DNA of 64,000 bases. Source: Hymenopus coronatus. Taxonomy: Eukaryota > Arthropoda > Insecta > Mantodea > Hymenopodidae. Numbering within the stretch: position 1 is the first letter of the stretch; each line of letters begins with the position of its first letter. The DNA lies in the NCBI GenBank assembly GCA_030762935.1, contig CM060896.1, forward strand, positions 15,551,527 through 15,615,526, in the 5' to 3' direction. The position numbers and the translations under genes are program-made. Below, piece after piece: positions 1-11,602 of this stretch. The notes under the pieces were generated by a model that was not told the origin of the DNA, did no database searches, and was given only the letters and a program-made list of their open reading frames with translations.

Positions 1-344
1 TAAGTGAAGTTAACAGTTAAAAAGTACGCTTTTGAAGAACAGCTACTGGAAGCTATACAGAGTGAGTAAAAAGAATGGAACAATCTTTTTAACTTTGTTG
101 TTACAGTTTTGTGAAGTGATATTTTTTTTTTAGAAAAGCTGTAAGATATCAACATGTTTCCATATTATTATGATTGTTACAGGGCGTGACTTCTTTTTAA
201 TGACAATTTTTCCCCTCCATGTTTTTCGTCCTCAGGTCTCGGAACGAATAGATGCTTTTTTGAGCTGTAATTTAAATTTATAAGGACGTATTGCAACAAA
301 TAAAATTTAAACCAAGAAAACATATTCATAAGAGAATTACTGTT

Positions 345-791
345 GCTGTGTTGTAACACAATTCACTTTAAAGGCGTTCAGAATGACTTCAATTTACTGC
401 CAAACAATGCCAAATGCTGTCATTGAAATTAGTTAACGTGTTTGCCTGATCAGCTGAATTTCTTTCCCAAATCTTTGCTGTAACTCTTGAAGATGTCTTG
501 GTCGGTCCTTGTAAACCCTCCGCTTCAAATATCCCCACAAGAAAAAGTCTAACGGGTTCAAATCAGGAGATCTTGGCTTATCACCATCTGTAACTCATTT
601 TAGCCTTCCAGACTTCGCCTTATTTTTAACTTACAGTTTCATTGAATTTTTTCAACATTTTGAGGAATCCTTCCTTCTGGATGCATTTCATTAAAGAAGA
701 CACAAACCTCTTCTTGGGTCCTCCTCGTATCACCATATCCGATCGTCATTAGTATTTCAATTCGTTGTGTTTCTGTAAGTTGTGCTATGAC
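345..791 (-). pseudogene. Transposase remnant of Tn-A (HTH plus DDE tail)
   Basis: Two collinear blocks can be read on the minus strand. The first (791 to about 643) contains RIEILMTIGYGDTRRTQEEV, the helix-turn-helix region (DUF4817-like) seen at the N-terminus of many arthropod IS630/mariner-type transposases. The second (577 to about 456) contains SPDLNPLDFFLWGYLK, the conserved end of the DDE_3 catalytic core. The tail continues with stops to about 345. The central catalytic region is missing, so the protein cannot be active. Family naming rests on these motifs from memory of the family, not on a database search. Confidence 0.75.
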
Positions 792-946
792 TAATTACTT
801 TCAGAAAGATTTTGCAATGAGGTAAGCAATGTTGTCTTTATTAGCGTAGCTTTTGTCTTATTTGTGCAATACAAAGACACATATTGAAGAAGCCTACTCT
901 ATTGTTTAACTTCAAACCTACTCAATTTTAAATAATATAACAAAAA

Positions 947-1822
947 TCTGATGTGTTCCATTCAAATGACTTTCTGTACTTCTGTGTAACAAATTATTGT
1001 TAATAAGCTTATTCTTCCATTTATTTCAAGCTAATCGAGAAAAAATTAGCAGAAATAGTCTTATTACTTGCTTCCTTGATAGTAGAAGCGAAATATAGGA
1101 GTATCATAGGTTAAAGTGATAGTCAAAAGCTGGTTAGTAGGTGTCCGAAGTTCCTTTGTTTGTATGGACACGAGTTGACAAATTCCTGTATGAGAAAAGT
1201 ATAAGTTTTTCAAAGCTAAAACGAAAAACCAGGAATATCTTAAAAATGATGAACTCCACGAAAAATATCTCTATGACATAAATTGCGTATTTTATTGTGA
1301 GCTACATTTTCTGTGCAGAACGTTTTTCCCCATCTCTTACGTTTTAACAGTTATGCACAATTCCGTAAAATCCATCCAGAAGAAAGTAGTCTTCAGGGGC
1401 TATTCCAAGAAAATTCAAGATATAAATTTTATTTGTCAGGTAAATGTCTTTAATATACGATATTTTAATCAAAATTATTACAGCCATTTTTAAGAAAATC
1501 AAACATTTCAAATTTTTTTCCATGTAAAGGGTAGTTTGGTGTGGGGGATGTTCTTGAAAATCTTCGTGCCGCATCCTTGGAAGATACCAAAATTAAATAC
1601 CAAGTTTGTGCTTTAACCGTCTTTTCGTTTTTGAGCTATGCCGCCCACGGATACACACACATACACACAGGCAGACAGACTGACAGACACACACACGGAC
1701 CTTTTTCTAAAATGTTTTTTTATTCAGGCAGTCTCAAAACATATATTTCCGGTGAAATCTCGGTATCGAATTTTTGGGTCCCTTCTCTATACACTAGGTA
1801 CATAGTTCGTATAGAAAAAGTA
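947..1822 (+). repeat. R1 repeat, near full length
   Basis: Begins TCTGATGTGTTCCATTCAAA and ends at AGAAAAAGTAA, followed by an A-run. It sits directly after the transposase remnant, at the same junction as the R1 copy at 46441 in Tn-B. The CA tract is short and mixed with CAGA units (1650-1695). The full R1 description is under the type copy at 51190-52044. Confidence 0.85.
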
Positions 1823-1843
1823 AAAAAAAAAAAAAAAAAAAAA

Positions 1844-2206
1844 ATGTATTTAACATAAATTGTGTATTTTAACGTGCTCTACATTTACTGCGTGTTAAGT
1901 TTTTGTCCATCTCTTACGGTTTAGTAGTTATGCAAAATTCCGTAAATTTTACTCAGAATAAAGTAGTCTTCATAGGATATTCCCAGAAAATTCAAAATAT
2001 ACATTTTATTTTTCAGGTAAATATCTTTAATATATGACATTTTAATCAAAATCGTTAGAGCCATTTTCAGAAAATCAAATTTTTTGAAAAAAATTCCATG
2101 TAAAGGGTAGTTAGGGGTGGTGGAATTTGTTCAAATACTTCGTGTCCCATTCCTTGTCAGATACAAAACTTAAATATCAAGTATGGTATTTTATAGACTT
2201 TTCTTT
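1844..2206 (+). repeat. R1 fragment, truncated at both ends
   Basis: Starts mid-element at ATGTATTTAACATAAATTG just after an A-run and stops before the CA tract. It runs into an opposite-strand R1 at 2207, so the two form an inverted pair. Confidence 0.8.
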
Positions 2207-2351
2207 TTACTTTCTTTAGCCCCGTATGTACAATGTACATAAGGATAGAGGAGTATTGCATTCCACCCAAAAATTCGATGTCGAGATGTCACCGGAAATA
2301 CATGTTTTAGGACCCCCTGTATCCATAAAAAGCATTTTCAGGAAAAGGTCC

Positions 2352-2413
<62 letters not shown>

Positions 2414-2846
2414 GTGTACACGATAACTCAAAAACGAATAGTAACTAAAATACCAAACGTGGTATTTAAGTTTAATATCTTCCAGGGATGCGACACGAAG
2501 ATTTTGAGAAAAATCCCCCCACCCCAAACTCTACCCTTCACATGGAACTTTTTTCGAAAAATTTGATTTTCTTAAAAATGATTAAAACATCATATATTAA
2601 AGGTAATTACCTAACAAATAAAATGTATATCTTGAATTTTCTGGGAATAGCTTCTGAAGACCTGTTTTATTCTGGATGAATTTTATTTAATTTGCCATAG
2701 CTGTAAGAGATAGAGAAAAACTTACAATACAAACAATGTAGGGTTTTTTTAAAATACACAACTTATGTCATATACCTTTTTCTCGTGGAGCTTACAGTTT
2801 TCGAGGTACTCATTGTTATTAGTTTCAGTTGTGAAGAACTTATACT
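2207..2846 (-). repeat. R1 copy with the longest pure (GT)n tract
   Basis: Starts with the R1 3' end in inverse (TACTTTCTTTAGCCCC) and is truncated at about 2846 before its 5' end. It holds an uninterrupted (GT) run at about 2354-2411, the longest clean dinucleotide run in the window. Confidence 0.8.
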
Positions 2847-3647
2847 TATGAAATATATGTTTTAGGACCCCCTGAATCCAAAAAAAGCATTTCCAGAAAA
2901 AGGTCCGCGTGTGTGTGCCCGTGTGTCTGTGAACACGATAACTCAAAAACGAAAAGTAGCTAAAACACCAAACTTGGTATTTAAGTTCAGTATCTTCCAG
3001 GGATACGACACGAAGATTTTGAGAAAAATCCCCCCACCCCAAACTACCCTTTACATGGAACATTTTTCGTAAATTTTGATTTTCTTAAAAATGGCTCTAA
3101 CGATTTTGATTAAAATATCGTATATTAAAGATATTTACCTGACAAATAAAATGTATATCTTGAATTTTATGGGAATAGCTTCTAAAGACCTGTTTATTCT
3201 GGATGAATTTTACTTAATTTGGCATAACTAGTAAACGTAGGCAAAAACTTACTATACAAAACATGTAGGCCTTGTTCAAATACACAACTTACGTCATATA
3301 CATTTTTTTCGAGGAGCTTACCGTTTTCCAGGTATTATTGTTATTAGTTTCAGTTGTGAAGTACTTATACTTTTCTCAGAGGGGAGTGTCCGTTTTTCTT
3401 TTGTTCTACGCCTGGCCAAGAAAAGAAGCGATTTGTAATGACAATCGCTTAACGACAGCTTTTAAAACATTTGACTATTGGTTTAGCCTAGTGTATTCCC
3501 TTATTTTCTTCCTACTTCTACGGAACTACGTAATAAGAACATTGTGCTAATGAGTACCTCGATTAGCAAGGTGCAGAAAGAAGAATAATCTTATGTAAGA
3601 AGTTTGTAGAAGAGCTAGAGAAAGTCATGTGAGTGTAAGACATCAGA
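2847..3647 (-). repeat. R1 copy, subfamily B, 3' truncated
   Basis: Starts mid-element at AAATATATGTTTTAGGACC and runs to its own 5' end at CACATCAGA-like 3647. It carries subfamily B marks: a pause near GTCCGTTTTTCTTTTGTTCT and AGAGCTAGAGAAAGTCATGT in place of AGATGTAGAGAAAGTC. Confidence 0.8.
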
Positions 3648-3810
3648 TTTTTTGAGTTATCGAGTTCATAGACACACGGACGGACACACACACACACACG
3701 TTGAAAAGGTTTTTTTTTTGTTTGTTTGTTTTTTTTGACACAGGGGACCCTTAAACATATATTTCCAGGGAAATCTCGAATTGTGTGCATTGTACGTGTA
3801 GAGAAAGTAA
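3648..3810 (+). repeat. R1 3'-end fragment
   Basis: Begins GAGTTATCGAGTTCATAGAC right at the 5' end of the preceding inverted R1, passes through a CA tract and ends TGTAGAGAAAGTAA. The same junction type recurs at 8688/8694. Tn-A's right end follows. Confidence 0.75.
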
Positions 3811-3876
3811 TATCAGTTCATAGAGTTGCAACAGCGGGGTTACAAGCATTGTTCCGTACCTTTTACTCACCCTGTA

Positions 3877-4726
3877 TAACAATAAACAATAGTAGGCAGG
3901 GCCATGTGAATACAAAACATCACCACATTTTGTTCGAATAAATAGATTTGCATATTCGTCCTCTGCTTTATGTCATGGTAGTGAATCAAATATTTTATCA
4001 AACAGTAACCATGAGTCACCGCAAAAGTGAATGAAATGACATATTTATTAGAATACGCTTCGTAAAGCTTACACTATAATTTCAGAAATATTGAGGATGA
4101 CCAACCTATGAAAATTGTCCAAAATTATTGAAAGATGTTGATATTTGGATTTTAGCTATTTAATATACCTGGTCGTTGTAAGCGACGTGTAATCTAAAAG
4201 TGTGTCGCATGACCTTTTAAAAGGGACTTTCAATGACACTACACATATTAACAAGCGTATTTCTCTAAATGCATTTTCCAACGCATGTAAAAGTTCAAAA
4301 TGCTCCTTGCGGTGCACATTTTAACAAAACAGTTTGGTTTTTCTACCAGAAAACCTTAATATCATAACAAATAAAAATTATTGAATTCATTTTCTAAGTA
4401 GGTAAAATTAATTATGTATTTTTATTAACAAAAAAATTTTTATCCACAACAATAATGAAACGTATGAACTAATAATTTATCATACATTTTCATTAGTAAT
4501 ATTTAATTAATTTGAAACTCATGCAATACTTTTTAAATCTGATATTCCTGGAATGCAAATATGAAGTTTTGCTACAACATTTTTTTGAAAACTGAAGCGC
4601 ATGGAGCTATTTTTGGCAGAGTAGTTAAAAAACCTCAAAAATATTTTTTCTAAAAAATTACTTGATGTGTGAGTCTTAACATTTCAGAATTATTTACACA
4701 TTAGAATAGAAATATGTGGCAAAAAA
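3877..4726. other. AT-rich stretch without recognised features
   Basis: Strongly AT-rich, with no ORF of note and no match to the repeats described elsewhere in the window. Confidence 0.6.
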
Positions 4727-5412
4727 CCTGATGTGTTTTCTCTATACCTCTGCAATGAATTATTGTTAGAAAGCTTATTCTTCTATTTACTTACTGGTAA
4801 TCGAGAAAAAATTAGCAGAAAAGGTCCTATTACTTGCTTCCTTGTAAGCAGAACGGAAATAAGGGAGTACACTAGCCTAAGTCGATAGTCAATTGTTTTA
4901 AAAGCTGGTTGCTATGTGATTGAAGTACCTTTGCATGGACAGGAGTTGAGAAAAACCCGCATGAGAAAAGTATGTTTTTTAAAGCTGAAACCAATAAAAA
5001 GGACTATCTCGAAAACGGCCACCTCCACGAAAAAAATGCAGATAACATAAATTTGTGTTTTAACGAGCTCTACATTCTTTAGGGGTAAGTTTTTGTCTAC
5101 TTACGGTTTACCAGTTACGCAAAATTCATCCAGAATAAACATATCTACAGAGGCTATTGTCCAAAAATTGAAGATATACATTTTATTTGTCAAGTTAATA
5201 TCTTAGATGTATGAGATTTTAACCAAATCGTCACAGCCATTTTTGAAATTTTTTTCATGTAAAGGGAAGTTTGGGATGGGGGGTGGGATTTTTTTTGAAA
5301 ATCTTCGTGTCGCATTCGTTTTTGAGCTATGCTGCCCATAGACATACACATGGATATTTTGGGTGCAATACCTTCTCTATACGCAAGGTACATAGCATGT
5401 GTAGAGGAAGTA
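4727..5412 (+). repeat. R1 copy with internal deletions
   Basis: Begins CTGATGTGTTTTCTCTATAC and ends GTGTAGAGGAAGTAA. It lacks the segment between the CTTCGTGTCGCATT site and CGTTTTTGAGCTATG, and lacks most of the CA tract and the block after it. Confidence 0.8.
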
Positions 5413-5889
5413 AAAATAAACGTAATTGTTTAAGAAACATTAAATTTGAAATATTCCCTTAACCAAAGCGGTCCCCGATTCCCCGAAGTAACTGTATTTA
5501 TGCATAACAAAATGAAATATTGGGTTATTTACTAGCAACGAATAGCAAAAGGATATTTTAAACCGCAATTTTTCTCGCTAAAGAAAGCACGCGTGCCATA
5601 ATCTGAAGCATCCATCAACGGTTTAAAATGTCAATTTCCCTCGCGCAAGATACAAAATATAACATCCTCGAGACGTGTGTTGCTTGCTGTTATTTCTGTA
5701 TGCAATGGTAATGGCAAGCGGTACGGGGTCTGTACCTGTTTGCGTCTAACTCATTTCTTCTTTAACATTTTTAAAATGCAAATGTGCGAAAATGGCTCAT
5801 TAATCACTTTCGAAACGAAACAATAAAAGTTTGTGTGCTCTGTTGCCGCAGTGACAAAAGAAATACGGGAATACTTGGAAATAAACGCC
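5413..5889. other. Unassigned sequence
   Basis: Less repetitive than its surroundings. No coding signal or known repeat recognised. Confidence 0.5.
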
Positions 5890-5898
5890 ATCTAAATT

Positions 5899-6262
5899 CC
5901 AGAGAGGTCGTCTCCTTAGCGCGGTGGTAGCGTTGCTACTTGCCAAGCAGGAGACCTGGGTTCGATTCCCAGTACCGGCGTGGGGAATTTTCCCCCGCTG
6001 GGAGACCTGGACCGGGGTGTACTCAGCCTCATAAGGTCCTGGGAGGGGGGGATTAATAGAAGAGGGTACTTGATGGAGAAGTAGCGGCTACAGGTCGTGA
6101 AGACCGCACTAACTGGCCGGGAGGTTCGAAGTAGTAACCACGTCTCACCCCCCAATACTGCACCCCATCCATGACGTTGTCATGGACCGATATGGGGGAC
6201 GCAGCGGTCGGGCGGTAGGCCAAGGCTCTTAGTGAGCTGTGTTATGGAGTTAGTTAATGACT
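5899..6262 (+). mobile_element. tRNA-derived SINE, family S1
   Basis: The head is tRNA-like, with an A-box-like TTAGCGCGGTGGTAGCG and a B box GGTTCGATTCC, the internal RNA polymerase III promoter. A long non-tRNA body follows, including GATGGAGAAGTAGCGGCTAC and CCAATACTGCACCCCATCC. A second copy of head and body lies at 57495-57773. Candidate target duplications are ATCTAAATT (5890) and ATTTAAATT (6263), with one mismatch, so the exact edges are tentative. Confidence 0.75.
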
Positions 6263-6516
6263 ATTTAAATTATTCTTCACTGGGCTTATTACGTACATAG
6301 TGGTAGAACAGGTATTGCATTTCACTCAAGAATTCGTTACCTATTAGAATCACGAAAAGAACTTAGCAAGCAGAAAAAGGTGTATTACATATGTACAAGC
6401 AGAATATCTTCAGAATGATAATCATGTGTTCAAAGAGAAGAGGCCTTGCAATTCCACTACATCGCGAGAAATAACCGAAAGGTAGCAGCACTTCAAAAGT
6501 GACAATGTACGTATTA

Positions 6517-7137
6517 TACAGGGTGTTAATGAACTACACCGAAATAATTTGCGACATTGTGCACGTGACTGATATAAGTAATTTGAGATCGGCGAAGCAT
6601 GGTCCCCGGATAAACATAACGTTAAACGTGTGCGTATCAGGTGCTGATAAGTCGGTGTTAAAGCAAAGCAGGTTGAAAAATTGGCTTAGAATGTGTTTAA
6701 AACTGCTGCCCGAGTATAGAAATATCGATTTTTAGGAGCTCGTTACTAGCGTTCTCAAGATTTAATGTCGCAAAAATCGGTAAAATCTCGAACTAATCAC
6801 TTGACAGTGCGACACTGAGCATTCATTAACTACGTTCTTGTGTTATGTAGCCTTCTTTGGAGGCGTGTTTCAACTGCTCTGGTGGGTTAATGCGTAACGC
6901 GGGAAGCTGATATCTGAAAGGTCATGATTTCTATTCCTGTTATAGAGTAAATGTTTTTATATTATTTTCATTCCACGCGAAGTGCCGCGATACGTGGCGT
7001 ACTGGCACTTCAGGAACTTATAGCTGTTACTTCGAAATTTCAATAAACAGACCATAAGTCTCCTATCTCAAATTTCTTATTTAATTAATCTACATATTCT
7101 GTGAACATATTTGGGTATAGTTCATTAACACCCTGTA
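6517..7137. mobile_element. Tc1/mariner-like MITE with long TIRs
   Basis: The left end TACAGGGTGTTAATGAACTA is matched exactly, in inverse, by the right end ending at 7137. Similarity continues to about 29 bp with two mismatches. TA flanks both ends (6515-6516 and 7138-7139). At 621 bp, with no transposase-like ORF, it is a non-autonomous element. The terminal TACAGGGTG resembles the ends of Tn-A and Tn-B, but the rest differs. Confidence 0.85.
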
Positions 7138-7820
7138 TATTGACAAATTCAAAGCACTAATACCGGATATTTAAGAAATAGTTGATGCAACTAAAGAAAG
7201 TCATTTGAACTCCATTACGTGGTTTAAGGAGTCATACATTTCTCGTAAAGTAAGCATTTTGGTTCTTTCTTGATTTATTAGTTATAGGAAACTGATCAAA
7301 AGAATGGGGAGCAGTTTGAAGCCTACATATAAAATTAAAGGTAAAGGGTACACCTCACGCAACAATACTTCCCATGAGGATGGGATGAGGTGAAGGCAGA
7401 CAGGCCACCAGAGACACGCGTAAGTCCCAGTTTCAAAACCCGTCACATCGCCGGGCCACCAGAGAGGGTGTGCAGATTGCCGTTGACTCGGCAGCCGCCT
7501 AGTCGCGCATGCTTCAGCACCATCTGACCGCAATGCCATACACTATCAACCTAGAAGATAGTTCAGAGAGAAACGGAATGAACGAGAAGTGATGGAAAGT
7601 AAATTATGTAAATGAGACACCACTTCAGCATTCGTCTAGGGGGAAACCACGAAAGCCCATGCTAGGCGCGTCGGGGACCGAATGCAGGACCTTTCGATGC
7701 TAGTCACACATGTTACGGCGGTTATACCTAGCTCGATTTTTTCCCAGTAAATATCCTAAACTTGTAGTAGGTATTTTAATAAAAATCGATAGTTAAAAAA
7801 ACAAAACATACAAAATAAAG
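7138..7820. other. Unassigned, with a GC-richer block
   Basis: The part at about 7330-7720 is richer in GC than its flanks and has a weak B-box-like motif near 7680. I could not assign it to a family. Confidence 0.4.
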
Positions 7821-7958
7821 TATTTCTCCATACGCACTATGTACATAATGTATAGTGAAAGTATTGCACTCCACCAAAAAATTCGATACCGAGATTTCAC
7901 CGGAAATATATATGTTTTAGGGTCCCCAATATCCAAAAAAGCATTTTCACAAAAAGGT

Positions 7959-7996
<38 letters not shown>

Positions 7997-8688
7997 GTGT
8001 GTCTGTGAACACGAAAACTCGAAAACGAAAAGTCGGTAAAATACCAAACTTGGTATTTAAATTTAGTATCTTCCAGAGATGCGACACGAAGATTTTGAGA
8101 AAAATCCCCCCACCCCAACTACCCCTTACATGGAACTTTTCTCGAAAATTTTGATTTTCTCAAAAATGGCTCTATCGATTTTTATTAAAATTTCGTATAT
8201 TAAAGATATTTACCTGACAAAAAAAATGTATATCTTAAATTTTCTGGGAATAGCCTCTGAAGAGTAGTTTATTCCGGATGAATTTTACTGAATTTTGAAT
8301 AACTGCTAAACCGTAAGAGATGGACAAAAACTTACCTCCCAAAAAATATAGAGCACATTAAAACACACACTTTATGTTATATACATTTTTTTCGTGGAGT
8401 TCGTCGTTTTTGAGACATTCCTTATTTTTGATTTCTGCTATGAAAAACATACTATTCTTATACAGGAACTTGTCAACTCCTATCCATATAAACAAAGGAA
8501 CTTCATTGACATAGCAACCAGCTTTTGACTATCACTTTAACCTATGATAGTCCCTTACAAGGAAGCAAGTAATAAGACCATTTCTGCTAATTTTTTCTGA
8601 TTAGCATAAAGTAAATAGAAGTATAAGCTTTTTAAGAATAATTTGTTGCAGGGATATTGAGAAAGTCATGTGAATGGTACACATAAGA
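7821..8688 (-). repeat. R1 repeat, near full length
   Basis: Starts with the inverse 3' end (CGCACTATGTACATAATG palindrome region) and ends with GAGAAAGTCATGTGAATGG. It has a clean (GT)n tract at about 7961-7995. Confidence 0.85.
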
Positions 8689-8693
8689 TTTTT

Positions 8694-8865
8694 TTAGATA
8701 TGCTGTTCAAACACACATAGGCGCACTCATTAATGACCCTTTTCTACGTATGCTTTAATTGTGTTCAGGGAGCACAAAACATTATTTCCGGTGTAATTTC
8801 AATATAAATTTCTTGGATGGAATGCAATAATTATACCTGCTAGGTAGTCCGTTGCTATGAAGTAA
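8694..8865 (+). repeat. R1 3'-end fragment
   Basis: Begins in the block just before the CA tract (ATATGCTGTTCAAACACAC), immediately after the 5' end of the opposite-strand R1, and ends near AGTAAAAGTAA. It copies the arrangement at 3647/3648. Confidence 0.65.
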
Positions 8866-9097
8866 AAGTAAAGGTATGTACCAAGAAAGCATTAGAGGCC
8901 TTCAAGTTGGTACATGAACGTGGGAAAGTCACAGAAAGCCTGTTCTGGACCTACTGCAATTTAAGTGACGTCACAGAAATTCACACGCTCAAACGTTTTA
9001 TATCTCAGTAACTTCTGCACAATCATATCAAGGAAATTTAAATAAGTAAATGTGATTTTATTAATTCTATCTTGAGCAGAATAAAATACTTTTGGAG

Positions 9098-9338
9098 GGG
9101 GGTGGTTTAACGTCCTTTAACCTGGTTGGTCATATCGGACGATGAATAAAATTAGTGAAATGATGCTCAAATGATATCGGGGTACACGGAGCTTAAAGTT
9201 ATTCGACATTCGTCTTCTCAGGATAAGGGAAAAACCCCAAAAAATCCTTATTCGGGTAACTCGCCCTAAGCGAGATTCAAACGTACAACCTTTTGAATGT
9301 GAGGCAGACACGCTACCACCACACTACCCAGGCGGGCT
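9098..9338 (-). mobile_element. tRNA-derived SINE, family S6
   Basis: The minus strand reads a tRNA-like head with GTGGTGGTAGCGTGTCTGCC (A box) and TACGTTTGAATCTCGC (B box), then a body ending near 9098. Only one copy is seen in this window, so the edges are uncertain. Confidence 0.6.
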
Positions 9339-9406
9339 TCATACTTTTTGTTTAAATCAATTACACTTAACATGTGTTCTCTCGCTTTAAATAATCTTAA
9401 TCTTTT

Positions 9407-10242
9407 TACTTTCTCTACACGTACTATGTACATAGTGTATAGAGAAGGTATTGCCTTCCATTCAAAAATTCAATACCAAGATTTCAGCGGAAATATACGT
9501 TTTAAAGTTCCCTGTATAAAATAAAACATTTTAAGAAAAAGGTCCGTGCGTCTGTGTGCATGTTTGTATGTATACACGTTAACTCAAAAACGAAAAGTCG
9601 GGAAAACACCATACTTATTATTTAAGTTTAGTATCTTCCAGAGATGCGATAAGAAGATTTTGAGAAAAATCTCCCCAACCTAAAGTAGCCTTTAGCTGGA
9701 AAAAATTTCAAAAATGTTGATTTTTTTTCAAAAATGGCTGTAACCATTTTGATTAAAGTATCGTACATTAGAGATATTTACACGGCAAATAAAATGTATA
9801 TCTTGGATTTTTTGAAATTGCCTCTGAAGACCCTTTGTCCATGATGATTTTTTGTTTACTTTTGCATAACCAGTAAATTATGAGAGATAGATAAAAATCT
9901 ACTATACAAAAAAATTTAGATCTCGTTGAAACACATAATTTATGTCATAGCATTTTTTTTTTTTTTTTTTGAGATATTCGTTGTTATTCATTAAACACTT
10001 AACGGGAAGCTGTCAACTCCTGGCCACGTAAACAAACGGATTTCAATCCCATAGCAACGCATTTTAAAACATTTGGCTATCAGTTTAGTCTAGCACGTTC
10101 CTTAATTTCCCTTCTACTTATAAGGGACTAAGGAATAAGACCATTTCTGCTAATGTTTATCTCGATTAGAATGAAGTAGATCAAATTACTAACAATAATT
10201 TGTTACAGAGATGTAGAGAAACTCATGTGAATGGAACACATG
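9407..10242 (-). repeat. R1 repeat, near full length, subfamily D
   Basis: Starts TTACTTTCTCTACACGTACT and ends at CACATGA. The CA/TG tract is short and mixed (9548-9575). A T-run of about 20 interrupts it near 9953-9970. It carries the ATTTCAATCCCATAGCAAC block that marks subfamily D. Confidence 0.85.
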
Positions 10243-10291
10243 AAATAATTATCTAATTCACAAAGATAGACCTGTTTTGTTTTTTTTTTTT

Positions 10292-10905
10292 TTACTTTCT
10301 CTACACGTTCTATGTACATAGTGTATAGGGAAAGTATTGTATTTTACCCAAAAATTCGATACCGAAATTTCACGAGAAATCTGTTTTAGGACCCTCAAAT
10401 CCAAAAAAAAAAAGAATTTTCAGAAAAAGGTTCGCGCGTGTGTGTGTGCCTGTGGACAGCATATTTCAAAAACGAATAGATCGTTAAATACAAAACTTCC
10501 AAGGATTTGCGACACGAAGAATTTCAAGAAAATATCCCCACCCCAAACTACTCTTTACATGGAAAAAGTTTTGAAAACTTTTGATTTTCTCAAAAAATGG
10601 CTCTAACGATTTTGATTAAAATCTTTTATATTTCCGATATTTACATGCCAAACAAAATGTATATCTTCATTTTCTGGGAATAGCCTCTGAAGACCTCTTT
10701 ATTCTGGATGATTTTTACTGAATTTTGCATAGCTGGTAAATCGTAAGAGATAGACAAAGCTTATCACACAAAAATGTAGATCACGTTATCGAGAAATTTA
10801 TTGTTATTGGTTTCAGTTTGAAAATACTTAAACGTTTCTTATATGAGAGCTTAACTCCTGGAGTGGATATCAATATAATAGCAACCACATTTTAAAACAT
10901 TGGAT
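10292..10905 (-). repeat. R1 copy, 5' truncated
   Basis: Starts TTTACTTTCTCTACACG after a T-run and stops within the block before the 5' end. It lies in the same orientation as the copy at 9407, so the two form a spaced tandem. Confidence 0.8.
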
Positions 10906-11602
10906 ATCAATGAATGGAATATTTCGTCTGCAGTACTACACATTCTGGCGACCCTGTCCTGTACAGCAACTTCCTCGGTGTGCTGGTAAACAAAAGTTTG
11001 AGGACACATTTGCAGGAGCGAAATTAAATTATAAAATGGCTTCCTAGGTTGCGGGTTAGAGCGTTTAAACAACTCTTATGTTTGTATAGAGACAAGAAAA
11101 GGTGTAATTCAATTGTTATTCTGGCCCAGGAAGTTGTGTGGAGTCATATACGTGCGCTTGATACTTCACGGACTCCAGGGTTAATTTCGGTACACTGTTT
11201 TTCTTCAAACTCTGCTCTTTGACTTAGCAGTAGTGAGTGACAGTTTATTTTGGTTAGCGCTGACGGAATCCGTTTATCTTCAAATCTTAATGAAGTCGTT
11301 ATATAATTTTCCAGGTTTTCCAAAGCAAATAATTTTTTTTATCCTATCCTATAGACTTTGTGTGTACATTTCATATATCCTAGAAAACAACGAAAACGAG
11401 TCTTTATTTAACCGTGAAATAAAGTAAGTACTTATTTTAACCGCTTTGGTAGCTCCCCATTTTTTAAATAATGAAAAGGCCTTGCCCTATAAGTCCTTCG
11501 ACTTGCCAAGTAACAAAATAAGTACAGCTTTTTTATCATAATGTAAACTTTCTTTGGTAATATCCATTTTCATTCATTTATTGATTTATTTGATGCAGTT
11601 TA
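10906..11602. other. Unassigned sequence
   Basis: No coding signal or recognised repeat. ORFs here are short and without motifs. Confidence 0.5.

Larger units (their letters stand above)
56..3876 (-). mobile_element. Composite IS630/mariner-type transposon Tn-A
   Basis: The left end reads TACAGAGTGAGTAAAAAG and the right end is its inverse, closing with CTCACCCTGTA. A TA dinucleotide flanks each side (54-55 and 3877-3878), as expected for the Tc1/mariner/IS630 superfamily. A second element with the same ends lies at 45690-48205. Inside are a transposase remnant read on the minus strand (345-791) and five R1 pieces (947-3810). The last about 60 bp before the right TIR, beginning CATAGAGTTGCAACAGCGG, also recur in Tn-B. 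The order TIR, transposase remnant, R1, TIR is therefore shared by both copies. Boundaries are seen directly; joint mobilisation of the cargo is inferred. Confidence 0.75.

Noticed and set aside
2216..2527. ORFs of 60-120 codons with long Thr-His or Val-Cys runs across R1
   Set aside because: They translate the CA/TG microsatellite of R1 and shift or break between copies. No copy keeps a common frame.
7640..7740. Further tRNA-like SINE head on the minus strand
   Set aside because: The B-box-like motif is too weak and no second copy was seen.
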